This document shows, one piece after another, positions 46,562 through 54,166 of a stretch of 64,000 nt of DNA. The DNA is from Sulfitobacter mediterraneus. GTDB lineage: Bacteria; Pseudomonadota; Alphaproteobacteria; Rhodobacterales; Rhodobacteraceae. The first letter of the stretch is position 1, and each line of letters begins with the position of its first letter. The translations under genes were made by a program, and so were the position numbers. Location of the stretch: contig NZ_CP069004.1 of assembly GCF_016801775.1 (NCBI RefSeq), positions 930,001 to 994,000 of the forward strand. Reading direction: 5' to 3'. The notes beneath the pieces were generated by a model, which was not told the origin of the DNA, did no database searches, and saw only the letters and a program-made list of their open reading frames with translations.

Positions 46562-48112
46562 TTACCGCCCCTTGAACAGACCACCCAGGATGCCGCGCAC
46601 GATGCGCCGTCCCGTTGTGCCTTTTAACTCCTTGATCACCACCTGTGCCACAGCGGCGCCAAAGCCCTCTTGAGACTTGCGGCGCGGCTGCCGGGAGGTG
46701 GAACGGGTCACACCCTTGCCTGCATAGCGGCGGGCATTGTTGAATTCGCGCAGCGCTGGCGTTTCAACCTCTTCGGCCTTTTCTTCCGCCTCGGCCGCGG
46801 CCTTTGCGGCCTCATCTGCACGCTTGCGCAAAATCTCAAAGGCGGATTCGCGATCCAGCCGTTTGTCGTATTTGCCGGACATCGGCGACGCAGCCATCAC
46901 TTCGGACCGTTCCATCGGCGTAATCGGGCCAAGCTGCGAAGACGGAGGGCGGATCAATGTCCGTTCCACGATGCCCGGCACACCTTTCTTTTGCAGAAAA
47001 GACGTCACCGCTTCGCCCACGCCGACCTCACGGATCGCCTCTTCGGTGTCAAAACGTGGGTTCTCGCGGTAGGTTTCCGCCGCCATGCGCAGCTCTTTGC
47101 GGTCCTTGGCGGTGAACGCCCGCAAGGCATGTTGCACCCGGTTGCCCAGCTGTCCCAGAATGTCATCGGGCACATCGGCAGGGTTCTGGGTGATGAAATA
47201 GACGCCGACCCCCTTGGACCGGATCAATCGCGCCACCTGTTCCACCTTGTCCACCAGCGCCTTGGGCGCATCGTCGAACAGAAGATGCGCCTCGTCGAAA
47301 AAGAACACCAGTTTGGGTTTGTCAGGATCGCCGACCTCTGGCAGTTCCTCGAACAATTCCGACAACAGCCAAAGCAGGAAAGTGGCATAAAGTTTGGGCG
47401 CCGCCATCAACTGATCCGCCGCAAGGATGTTGATTGCCCCGCGCCCGTCTGCATCGGTGCGCATCAAATCACTCAGCGCCAGCGCCGGCTCACCAAACAG
47501 ATCCGCCGCGCCTTGGTTTTCCAGCACCAGCAACCGCCGCTGGATCGCGCCAACCGACGCGGCAGAGACATTGCCATAGCGCAACGCAAGGTCTTTGGCA
47601 TTTTCACCAATCCAGACCAGCAGCGCTTGCAGGTCTTTCAGATCCAGCAACGCCAAACCGTCTTCATCCGCGACCCGGAACGCGATGTTCAGGATGCCCT
47701 CTTGCGCCTCTGTCAGGCCAAGAAGCTGCGCCAACAGCAAAGGCCCCATCTCGGACACAGTGGTGCGCACAGGGTGGCCTTGCTTGCCATAGAGATCCCA
47801 GAATGTGACTGGAAATGCCTCATAGAGGTACTCATCAAAGCCGATTTTTTCGGCCCGGCTGGTGAAAGCACCATGCAGCTTATGCGCGGCGCTGCCTGAC
47901 TTTGCGAGACCGGACAGATCGCCTTTGACGTCGGAGAGGAACACCGGCACGCCTTGATTTGCAAACCCTTCCGCCAGAATTTGCAAAGTGACGGTTTTCC
48001 CGGTCCCGGTGGCCCCGGCAATCAGCCCGTGACGGTTGGCATAGCCGATGTTCAGGAATTGTTTGGTGGCGTAGTTCTCGCCGCCGCCGCCGATAAAGAT
48101 GTCTTGCGCCAC
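46562..48112 (-). CDS. HerA/DUF853-like ATPase
   Basis: Cytoplasmic P-loop ATPase of 516 residues (YjgR type). Walker [19 protein letters not shown], Walker [17 protein letters not shown] and [32 protein letters not shown] charged Ala/Glu-rich coiled region (about 425-465) precedes a basic tail. GTG 48112 is the start, with GAGGAG eight bases upstream. No nuclease such as NurA is adjacent. DNA translocation is a guess from the HerA fold. Confidence 0.92.
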   Translation of the reverse strand: MAQDIFIGGGGENYATKQFLNIGYANRHGLIAGATGTGKTVTLQILAEGFANQGVPVFLSDVKGDLSGLAKSGSAAHKLHGAFTSRAEKIGFDEYLYEAFPVTFWDLYGKQGHPVRTTVSEMGPLLLAQLLGLTEAQEGILNIAFRVADEDGLALLDLKDLQALLVWIGENAKDLALRYGNVSAASVGAIQRRLLVLENQGAADLFGEPALALSDLMRTDADGRGAINILAADQLMAAPKLYATFLLWLLSELFEELPEVGDPDKPKLVFFFDEAHLLFDDAPKALVDKVEQVARLIRSKGVGVYFITQNPADVPDDILGQLGNRVQHALRAFTAKDRKELRMAAETYRENPRFDTEEAIREVGVGEAVTSFLQKKGVPGIVERTLIRPPSSQLGPITPMERSEVMAASPMSGKYDKRLDRESAFEILRKRADEAAKAAAEAEEKAEEVETPALREFNNARRYAGKGVTRSTSRQPRRKSQEGFGAAVAQVVIKELKGTTGRRIVRGILGGLFKGR

Positions 48113-48192
48113 GTCGTTGTCTCCTCAGGCCCGGATGGGCATTCGTTTGCAATGAGCATACTTACTTAACCTTTTTGCGCCACTGTCTAATT

Positions 48193-48268
48193 GTTCCGCT
48201 GGCGAAGTCCTTTTGTAGCGGAACATCCTCCCTGTCAGACTGGCCGCACCTTCGGGTGCGGCATTTTT
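48193..48268 (+). ncRNA. Candidate small RNA with its own terminator
   Basis: Eight-pair stem GTTCCGCT/AGCGGAAC (48193-48200 with 48217-48224), then a single-stranded pyrimidine-rich CATCCTCCCTG. A terminator hairpin GCCGCACC-TTCG-GGTGCGGC (48243-48262) follows, with five T. No gene precedes this terminator on the plus strand, so some short transcript must end here. The 5' end is not defined. Confidence 0.45.
48243..48268 (+). terminator. Rho-independent terminator with UUCG loop
   Basis: Perfect eight-pair stem capped by a TTCG tetraloop and followed by ATTTTT. Strong by eye; orphan in that no annotated plus-strand gene lies upstream. Confidence 0.85.
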
Positions 48269-48319
48269 CCCGCTATGGTAGTGGTTTGAGAGCATTGCAA
48301 AATTCTCAATTTTCCCTGT

Positions 48320-48348
48320 TGACCCGCGCACGCCCCTTTCGTAACGTC
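48320..48348 (+). promoter_or_regulatory. Candidate promoter upstream of ialB leader
   Basis: TTGACC followed after 17 bases by TAACGT, about 40 bases before the small leader frame. The -35 is good, the -10 moderate. Confidence 0.35.
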
Positions 48349-48386
48349 ACGGCAATAAGTCGGCCCAGTCCGACGGGGAGAACCAA

Positions 48387-48440
48387 ATGCAAAAAGAGGA
48401 TGCTTCGCGTCCTCTTTTTCATTTTAGGGCAAAGCCTTGA
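48387..48440 (+). CDS. Possible 17-codon leader peptide before ialB
   Basis: ATG with GGGGAG seven bases upstream encodes MQKEDASRPLFHFRAKP and a TGA. The frame runs straight through the 13-pair terminator stem at 48391-48419. Translation could therefore alter folding of that stem, as in attenuators. No regulatory codon run is evident. Speculative. Confidence 0.3.
   Translation: MQKEDASRPLFHFRAKP
48391..48424 (+). terminator. Terminator-like 13-pair hairpin in the ialB leader
   Basis: AAAAAGAGGATGC pairs with GCGTCCTCTTTTT across a TTC loop. The A and T runs at the two sides make it able to terminate in either direction. It lies between the candidate promoter and ialB. Confidence 0.75.
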
Positions 48441-48546
48441 GATCAGCGGGTTCTTGCCGGATTATTGCCCCGCGAACGGCCAATCGCCACTGACATTGCC
48501 GCACGGGCGTGGTATTGGGCGGCAACTTAACAAACTTGGAATGATC

Positions 48547-49164
48547 ATGAGCAATTTCTTCAAAGCACTGCCGCTCTGTGCAGCATTGGCGTTGATCGCC
48601 CCAGCCGGCGCATTTGCGCAGACCACAACCGAGACGAAACCCGCAGAGGCGACCACATCTCAGGTCGAAAGCCAGCTGAGCCTTGGTGAAGATGCCGATG
48701 CCGATCCCGAACTGGGCAAACCCTACACCAAGGAAGTGATCGGCGCCTGGGAAATGCGCTGCATCAAGACCGAGGAAGAGGTCGATCCCTGCCAGATGTA
48801 TCAGCTTCTGGATGACGGCGAAGGCGCGCCCGTGGCCGAAGTGTCCCTGTTCCGCCTGCCCGGATCTGGCAAGGCAGAAGCAGGCGCAACCATCGTTGTG
48901 CCGCTTGAAACCGCACTGCCGCAGCAGTTGACCTTGTCAGTGGATGGCGGCAAGGCACGGCGCTACCCTTATGCATTCTGCAATCCGGTGGGTTGCTATG
49001 TGCGGATGGGCTTGACCGCGGCTGATATCGCAGCGTTCAAAAAGGGCAAGGAAGCCATCGTAACGATTGTCCCTGCCCTTGCGCCGGATCAGAAAGTCGA
49101 ATTGAAAGTGTCCCTCGCCGGGTTCACGGCCAGTTACGACAAAGTGTCTGTTATCGAACAATAA
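48547..49164 (+). CDS. Invasion-associated locus B (IalB) family protein
   Basis: Exported protein of 205 residues. Signal peptide MSNFFKALPLCAALALIAPA then GAFA. The IalB domain spans about 55-200: VIGAWEMRCIKTEEEVDPCQMYQLLDDGEGAPVAEVSLFRLP and YPYAFCNPVGCYVRMGLTAADIAAFKKGKEAIVTIVPA, with four conserved cysteines. Common in alphaproteobacteria, envelope-located, exact role unknown outside Bartonella. ATG 48547 is used; ATG 48541 would add two residues. Confidence 0.87.
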   Translation: MSNFFKALPLCAALALIAPAGAFAQTTTETKPAEATTSQVESQLSLGEDADADPELGKPYTKEVIGAWEMRCIKTEEEVDPCQMYQLLDDGEGAPVAEVSLFRLPGSGKAEAGATIVVPLETALPQQLTLSVDGGKARRYPYAFCNPVGCYVRMGLTAADIAAFKKGKEAIVTIVPALAPDQKVELKVSLAGFTASYDKVSVIEQ

Positions 49165-49207
49165 AAACCCGAGGTCGGTGTCCGGCCTTTGATGGGATCC
49201 TGATGAA

Positions 49208-49236
49208 GGGGCTGCCGTTCTGGCCGCCCCTTTTTT
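49208..49236 (+). terminator. Terminator after ialB
   Basis: Stem GGGGCTGCC/GGCCGCCCC (one mismatch), loop GTTCT, then six T. Confidence 0.85.
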
Positions 49237-49246
49237 GTTCCGCTCA

Positions 49247-50554
49247 TCAGTGCACGAAATGCACCTGATCAAAGGTCTGCCGCCACTGCGACACCTCGGG
49301 CATGATTGCCTCTCCGCGCAGTCCCGCAGCGATCAAGCCGGCCAATCGTGGCGCGTCTGCCTCCGTCATGCCCCAGCGCACAAGCTCCGGCGTGCCGATA
49401 CGCAGCCCGTTCAAGTCGCCCGTAACCGGTGCAACCGGCAACCCGATCCCGCAGGCCAAAAACCCGGCCTCCCGCAATGTCTTGGATGCGGCTTGCCCCC
49501 CGCCGAACCCCTCTGCCAGAACCGCAAATTGATGCGATTGTGTGGCCCCGCCAGCACCGGTAAAGACCGGCAGGCCTTCACCCTGAAGGGAGATTGCAAG
49601 CGCCTTGGCCATGGCAATCATCTGTGCTGCATAAGCCTGACCGTAATCACGCCAATCGAGCATGGTCACCGCCAGCGCCGCTGATTTTGAGGCATCAAAA
49701 TTTGCCGTCATTCCCGGAAAAGCGATTGCACCCAAGGCTTTGGCAACTTCTTCATCATTGCTCACGATCAAACCGCCAGCCGGTCCGCCAAGGCTTTTGT
49801 AGGTGCTCATCGTCATTAAGTGCGCCCCTTCGGACAGGGGGTTTGACCATGCCTTGCCCGCAATGATCCCGCATTGGTGCGCCGCATCAAACAGCACCTT
49901 GGCCTCAACCTCGTCCGCAATCGCCCGCACCCCGGCGACGGGATGTTCGAAAAGGTTCAGACTGCCGCCAACGGTGATCAGCTTGGGTCGCTCCTTCAAC
50001 GCCAATGCACGCAATCCGTCCAGATCGACAGTATAGCCGTCCACCAGCACGGGCGCCTCGAGGATCCGCAAGCCATATAATCCGGCGCAGCCTGCCTGGT
50101 GGTGGGTCACGTGACCGCCGATGGTGGCGGGCGGCACAATGATGGTATCGCCGGGTTTGCAAATCGCCATGAAGCCGTAAAGATTTGCAATTGCGCCCGA
50201 TGGCACCCGGATTTCTGCAAACTTTGCATCAAAGACCTCGGCACATAGGGCGGCAGAAATCACCTCGATCTCTTCAATCGCCTCAAGCCCCATCTCGTAT
50301 TTGTCCCCCGGATAGCCCAAAGACGGCCGCGAGCCGAGACCGCTGGCCAATAGCGCCTCGGCCTTGGGGTTCATCACATTGGTAGCAGGGTTGAGATTGA
50401 AACACTCTGCCTCGTGGATCTGTTGGTTGCGCTGCACCAACCCGTCAATGCGCGACAGCAGGGTCGCGGAGCTGGACTGAGCGGTCTGACCCGCGATCTC
50501 TTGCACACGCGCTTCACATTGGGCTGGCACCCAGTTTCGTTTGACCAAAGTCAT
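49247..50554 (-). CDS. Serine hydroxymethyltransferase-like PLP enzyme, non-canonical active site
   Basis: Fold-type I PLP enzyme of 435 residues related to SHMT (GYPGDKYEMG, EIRVPSGAIANLYGFMAICKPGDTIIVPP, ITVGGSLNLFEHPV, LFDAAHQCGIIAG). The PLP lysine lies in TMSTYKSLGGPAGG, where true SHMT has THKT-RGPRGG. The N-terminal SENY segment with its catalytic Glu is replaced by NPATNV. It is therefore probably not the folate enzyme but an aldolase- or lyase-like relative. GAGGGA favours ATG 50554 over two upstream ATGs. Divergent from a LysR regulator. Confidence 0.85.
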   Translation of the reverse strand: MTLVKRNWVPAQCEARVQEIAGQTAQSSSATLLSRIDGLVQRNQQIHEAECFNLNPATNVMNPKAEALLASGLGSRPSLGYPGDKYEMGLEAIEEIEVISAALCAEVFDAKFAEIRVPSGAIANLYGFMAICKPGDTIIVPPATIGGHVTHHQAGCAGLYGLRILEAPVLVDGYTVDLDGLRALALKERPKLITVGGSLNLFEHPVAGVRAIADEVEAKVLFDAAHQCGIIAGKAWSNPLSEGAHLMTMSTYKSLGGPAGGLIVSNDEEVAKALGAIAFPGMTANFDASKSAALAVTMLDWRDYGQAYAAQMIAMAKALAISLQGEGLPVFTGAGGATQSHQFAVLAEGFGGGQAASKTLREAGFLACGIGLPVAPVTGDLNGLRIGTPELVRWGMTEADAPRLAGLIAAGLRGEAIMPEVSQWRQTFDQVHFVH

Positions 50555-50652
50555 CTGCATTTCCCTCTTCATTTGCCACATTCTGCGCCCGGCCATTGGA
50601 CAGCGCAAACCAGTTTTGCTATTTCTTGCCCTAGAAAAACTAAGGCTACCCC

Positions 50653-51531
50653 ATGACCGTCAGACCCCCGCGCCCAAAGGGGCCGCCCTTGACCGCGATG
50701 CGTGCTTTTGAGGCTGCCGCGCGTTTGGGCGGATTTGTCGCCGCTGCCGAAGAGTTAAACGTCACCGCTGGCGCGGTGTCACAACACATAAAGGCCTTGG
50801 AAGGCTGGGCCGGTGTCGCCCTGTTTCACCGCAGTGCCCAAGGTGTCGCCCTGACGGAGGCGGGCCGCAGCTTGCAGCCAAGCTTTCGATCCGCTTTTGA
50901 TGCGCTCGCCGATGCCACCCATGCCCTGCGCAATCTCAGCGCACAGGTCGAAATCCACATCGCCGCCCTGCCCAGCGTTGCACAGCTTTGGTTGCCGCCG
51001 CGTTTGGGCAGGATCCGAAACCAGTTTCCTGAGCTGAAATTCTCCGTCACCGCGATGGAAAGACCGCCCAGCCTGCGGCGCGATCTTTTTGATTTGACAC
51101 TCTTCTTTGGGCAGCCGGGGGAAGGCGATACCACGATCCCACTTGCCGACGATATGATCACACCGGTCGCCGCGCCAACGCTTGCCGCCTCAATCCGGCA
51201 AGCGGAAGATCTGGCAGAGGCAACGCGGCTTCAGGATCGCACTTGGGAACAGGATTGGCCAAACTGGTGCGCGGCCACCCAAACCCCCATGGATGATCCA
51301 ACCAAGGGGCCGGGCTATTCGCTGTATAGTCTTGCGGTCGAAGAGGCCAAATCTGGCGCAGGTGTCCTGATGGGGCATCTGTGCCTGATCGAGACCGCGT
51401 TGCACAGCGGGGCGCTGGTGCCGCTTGGCCTTGGGACAATTCCCACCGGCCGCGCCCTGATCCTGACCTTGCCCGCCGCGAAATCACGGCGGCCGGTTCT
51501 GGAGGAAATCGCTGATTTTCTTAAAACTTAA
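50653..51531 (+). CDS. LysR family regulator (GcvA-like)
   Basis: Regulator of 292 residues. The helix-turn-helix PLTAMRAFEAAARLGGFVAAAEELNVTAGAVSQHIKALEGWAGVALFHRSAQGVALTEAGR matches the GcvA subgroup. It is followed by a periplasmic-binding-like effector domain. Likely regulates the divergent SHMT-like gene 98 bases away; GcvA itself controls glycine metabolism, which fits an amino-acid substrate. Converges on the ketoacyl synthase gene. Confidence 0.92.
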   Translation: MTVRPPRPKGPPLTAMRAFEAAARLGGFVAAAEELNVTAGAVSQHIKALEGWAGVALFHRSAQGVALTEAGRSLQPSFRSAFDALADATHALRNLSAQVEIHIAALPSVAQLWLPPRLGRIRNQFPELKFSVTAMERPPSLRRDLFDLTLFFGQPGEGDTTIPLADDMITPVAAPTLAASIRQAEDLAEATRLQDRTWEQDWPNWCAATQTPMDDPTKGPGYSLYSLAVEEAKSGAGVLMGHLCLIETALHSGALVPLGLGTIPTGRALILTLPAAKSRRPVLEEIADFLKT

Positions 51532-51538
51532 CCCGGGA

Positions 51539-52747
51539 TCAGACCCGCCGCAGCGCCAGCACCGCGTTCATCCCGCCAAAGGCAAATGCATTGCTGAGTG
51601 CCACGTCCACCTTGGCCTCGCGGGCGGTGTTGGGCACCACGTCCAAGGCGCATTCCGGGTCCGGTTCCTGATAGCCGATGGTGGGCGCAACCACCCCATC
51701 GCGCAGCGCCATGATGCAGGCCAGCAGCTCCACCGCGCCGGTACCGCCAATCAAATGACCATGCATGGATTTGGTCGAGGACATCATCAGATTGTCCGCA
51801 TGAGGCCCAAACACATCCGCCACGGCGGCGCATTCGGTTTTGTCATTGGCCGCTGTGCCGGTGCCATGGGCATTGATATAGCCCACCTCTTCGGGATTGA
51901 TTTTTGCATCCTGCAAAGCCCCCGAGATGGCCCGCGCCGCGCCTGCCTTGGATGGCATCACAATGTCAGAGGCGTCCGAGGACATGGCAAAGCCCGCCAC
52001 CTCACACAGGATATCTGCCCCGCGTGCATGGGCATGGTCATAATCCTCAAAGACAAAGATCCCTGCCCCTTCCCCCTGCACCATGCCATTGCGGTTGGCC
52101 GAAAACGGACGGCAGGCATCGCGGCTCATCACGCGCAAACCTTCCCAGGCTTTGACCCCGCCAAAGCACAGCATGCTTTCCGACCCGCCCGTGATCATCG
52201 CAGGCGCCATACCGGAGCGAACCATGGCAAAGGCCTGTGCCATCGCGTGATTGGAAGAGGCACAGGCGGTTGAAACTGTAAAGGATGGACCTTTGAGGTT
52301 GAACTCCATGCTGACGTGGCTGGCGGCGGCATTGTTCATCAGCTTGGGCACCACAAAGGGATGCACCCGGTTTTTGCCCTCTTCATAAACCGCGCGGTAG
52401 TTGTCATCCCAAGTCGACACCCCGCCCCCCGCCGTACCAAGCACCACACCGGATTTGGCGGACAATTCACCATGAAAACTGAGCCCCGATTGGGCAATCG
52501 CCTCTTTCGCGGCGGCCAGAGTGAACTGGGTGAAGCGATCATAGAGAGACATCTGCTGCCGGTTAAAGCGGCCCTCGGCCTCAAACCCGTGCACCTGACC
52601 GCCGATCTGGATCGACAGGCGTTCAACATCCCGAAACGACAGCGGACCGATGCCGCAGACCCCTTCGCGCATGGCGGTCAAGGTCTCGGGCACCGAATGG
52701 CCCAAGGCATTCACGGTCCCTGCGCCAGTGATGACGACCCGTTTCAT
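51539..52747 (-). CDS. Beta-ketoacyl-ACP synthase (KAS II/FabF-like)
   Basis: Condensing enzyme of 402 residues with the full catalytic set: Cys162 (TVSTACASSNHA), His294 (INAHGTGT), Lys326 and His331 (SSTKSMHGHLIGGTGA). It extends an acyl chain on an ACP. It is separated by four bases from a dedicated ACP gene and lies downstream of lpxD, so it probably makes a specialised acyl chain for lipid A or another envelope lipid rather than bulk fatty acids. Confidence 0.93.
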   Translation of the reverse strand: MKRVVITGAGTVNALGHSVPETLTAMREGVCGIGPLSFRDVERLSIQIGGQVHGFEAEGRFNRQQMSLYDRFTQFTLAAAKEAIAQSGLSFHGELSAKSGVVLGTAGGGVSTWDDNYRAVYEEGKNRVHPFVVPKLMNNAAASHVSMEFNLKGPSFTVSTACASSNHAMAQAFAMVRSGMAPAMITGGSESMLCFGGVKAWEGLRVMSRDACRPFSANRNGMVQGEGAGIFVFEDYDHAHARGADILCEVAGFAMSSDASDIVMPSKAGAARAISGALQDAKINPEEVGYINAHGTGTAANDKTECAAVADVFGPHADNLMMSSTKSMHGHLIGGTGAVELLACIMALRDGVVAPTIGYQEPDPECALDVVPNTAREAKVDVALSNAFAFGGMNAVLALRRV

Positions 52748-52751
52748 GCGC

Positions 52752-53009
52752 CTAACCCTGCTCGGCCTTCAACCGTTCAATCCCGGCGATGATGCTGGCC
52801 ACGTTGGAAATATCAAAATCAGACTCGGACGGGTTGTTGGCGTTGAACGGCACCGAGATGTCGAACGCCTCTTCGATGGCAAAGATGCTTTCCACCAGCC
52901 CCAGACTATCGATGCCAAGGCTTTCCAAAGTGCTGTCCAGCGTCACATCTTCGGGCTCCAACACTGCCTGCTCGGCAATGATGGCTATGACCTGATCTTT
53001 GATGCTCAT
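52752..53009 (-). CDS. Acyl carrier protein (dedicated)
   Basis: Eighty-five-residue acidic ACP; the phosphopantetheine attachment site is Ser35 in LESLGIDSLGLVESIFAIEEAFDISVPF. It differs from the housekeeping AcpP (GADSLDTVE) and resembles the specialised ACPs used for long-chain or lipid A acyl groups. ATG 53009 begins MSIKDQVIAIIAEQ. Between lpxD and the ketoacyl synthase in one operon. Confidence 0.92.
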   Translation of the reverse strand: MSIKDQVIAIIAEQAVLEPEDVTLDSTLESLGIDSLGLVESIFAIEEAFDISVPFNANNPSESDFDISNVASIIAGIERLKAEQG

Positions 53010-53043
53010 CGGTTTCACCCCTGAAAACTTGCTCAAGGATGAT

Positions 53044-54135
53044 TTAATCATCCTCGCCGGTCTTGAAAACAGCCTTTTGTAACGCCTTGATGTCACGCAG
53101 AACACGCGGCAATCGTCGCAGGGCTTTGTAACTTTCGACCTGTTTGTCCATTTGGGTGGCCGGATAACCCAGCATCGTCCGGCCCGCAGGCACGTTGGAC
53201 ATCAACTTGGTGCCGCCCCCGGCGATCACACCATCCCCGACAAAGATATTGTCGCTGACACCGCATTGACCGCCCAAGACAACGTTGTCACCGATCACCG
53301 CAGATCCGGCGATGCCGACCTGACCGCAGATCAGCGAATTTTCCCCGATCACCACATTATGCCCCATGTGCACCTGATTATCGAGTTTGGTGTTGTTGCC
53401 GATCATGGTGTTTCGGATCGTGCCGCAATCGATGGTGGACCCCATGCCGATCTCGACATCATCGCCGATTGTCACCGACCCAAGCGAATGAATGCGGATC
53501 CAGGGCTGTGCCTTGCTGTCCCCTTGATCCCCAAGGGTTTTGCGGGCGGTCTCCACGACACTGGGTTCTGCGGTGACAAAGGAAAAACCGTCCCCCCCGA
53601 TCCGTGCGCCGGGCTGGGCAATGAACCTGTCACCGATATTTACCCGTGCGCCGATGCTGACCTGTTCGCGCAGCAAGGCGTCTTTGCCGATCTCGACATC
53701 GAGGCCGACAAAACAATGCGGCCCGATCACCGATCCGGCGCCAATCCTTGACCCGGCAGAGATGATCGCCAGCGCACCGATGCTGACATTCTCGCCAAGC
53801 TGCGCGGTTGGGTCGACCACCGCCGTCGGATGCACGCCGTTGCCAAAACCCTGCCCCCGATCAAGCACCCTGGTCATGCCGGACATGGCAAAACGCGGAC
53901 GTTCCGGCAGAATGGCGGCTTTCAAACCAAGGGCTTGCCAATCGGCATCCGGCCAAAGCATCGCGGCCTGCGCCGCACCTTGCGCCAATCCTTCGGCGTA
54001 TTTCGGGCTCATCGCCAGTGCCAGATGTTCCGTCCCGGCCTGTGCCGGTTCGGATGCGCCTGTGATGATCAGTGATGTATCTCCAACCGCCTCGGCCCCA
54101 ATGGCCGCTGCGATCTGTTGAACCGTGAAGGCCAT
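53044..54135 (-). CDS. lpxD: UDP-3-O-(3-hydroxyacyl)glucosamine N-acyltransferase
   Basis: Third step of lipid A synthesis, 363 residues. An N-terminal uridine-binding domain (about 1-100) precedes the left-handed beta-helix of hexapeptide repeats (about 103-320). Catalytic His259 lies in LDNQVHMGHNVVIGENSLICG; the acyl-chain pocket motif GGDGFSFV is present. In many genomes lpxD sits with bamA-fabZ-lpxA; here it leads an ACP and ketoacyl synthase instead. Whether a second lpxD exists elsewhere cannot be seen. Confidence 0.92.
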   Translation of the reverse strand: MAFTVQQIAAAIGAEAVGDTSLIITGASEPAQAGTEHLALAMSPKYAEGLAQGAAQAAMLWPDADWQALGLKAAILPERPRFAMSGMTRVLDRGQGFGNGVHPTAVVDPTAQLGENVSIGALAIISAGSRIGAGSVIGPHCFVGLDVEIGKDALLREQVSIGARVNIGDRFIAQPGARIGGDGFSFVTAEPSVVETARKTLGDQGDSKAQPWIRIHSLGSVTIGDDVEIGMGSTIDCGTIRNTMIGNNTKLDNQVHMGHNVVIGENSLICGQVGIAGSAVIGDNVVLGGQCGVSDNIFVGDGVIAGGGTKLMSNVPAGRTMLGYPATQMDKQVESYKALRRLPRVLRDIKALQKAVFKTGEDD

Positions 54136-54166
54136 TCGGCACCCCCTGCAAATGTTGCAGGCAGAA

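Larger units (their letters stand above)
48113..48546. other. Structured intergenic region between the HerA-like gene and ialB
   Basis: 434 bases with no conventional gene but two terminator hairpins, a candidate small RNA, a candidate promoter and a 17-codon frame. These are listed separately. A frame open in phase with ialB runs through it but lacks start signals. Confidence 0.55.

Noticed and set aside
46670..47899. A 409-codon plus-strand frame opposite the HerA-like gene
   Set aside because: The product is Arg/His/Gln-rich nonsense, while the minus strand encodes intact Walker motifs.
48175..48546. N-terminal extension of ialB by 124 codons
   Set aside because: The frame is open but would run through two terminators, has no start signal and would bury a clear signal peptide.
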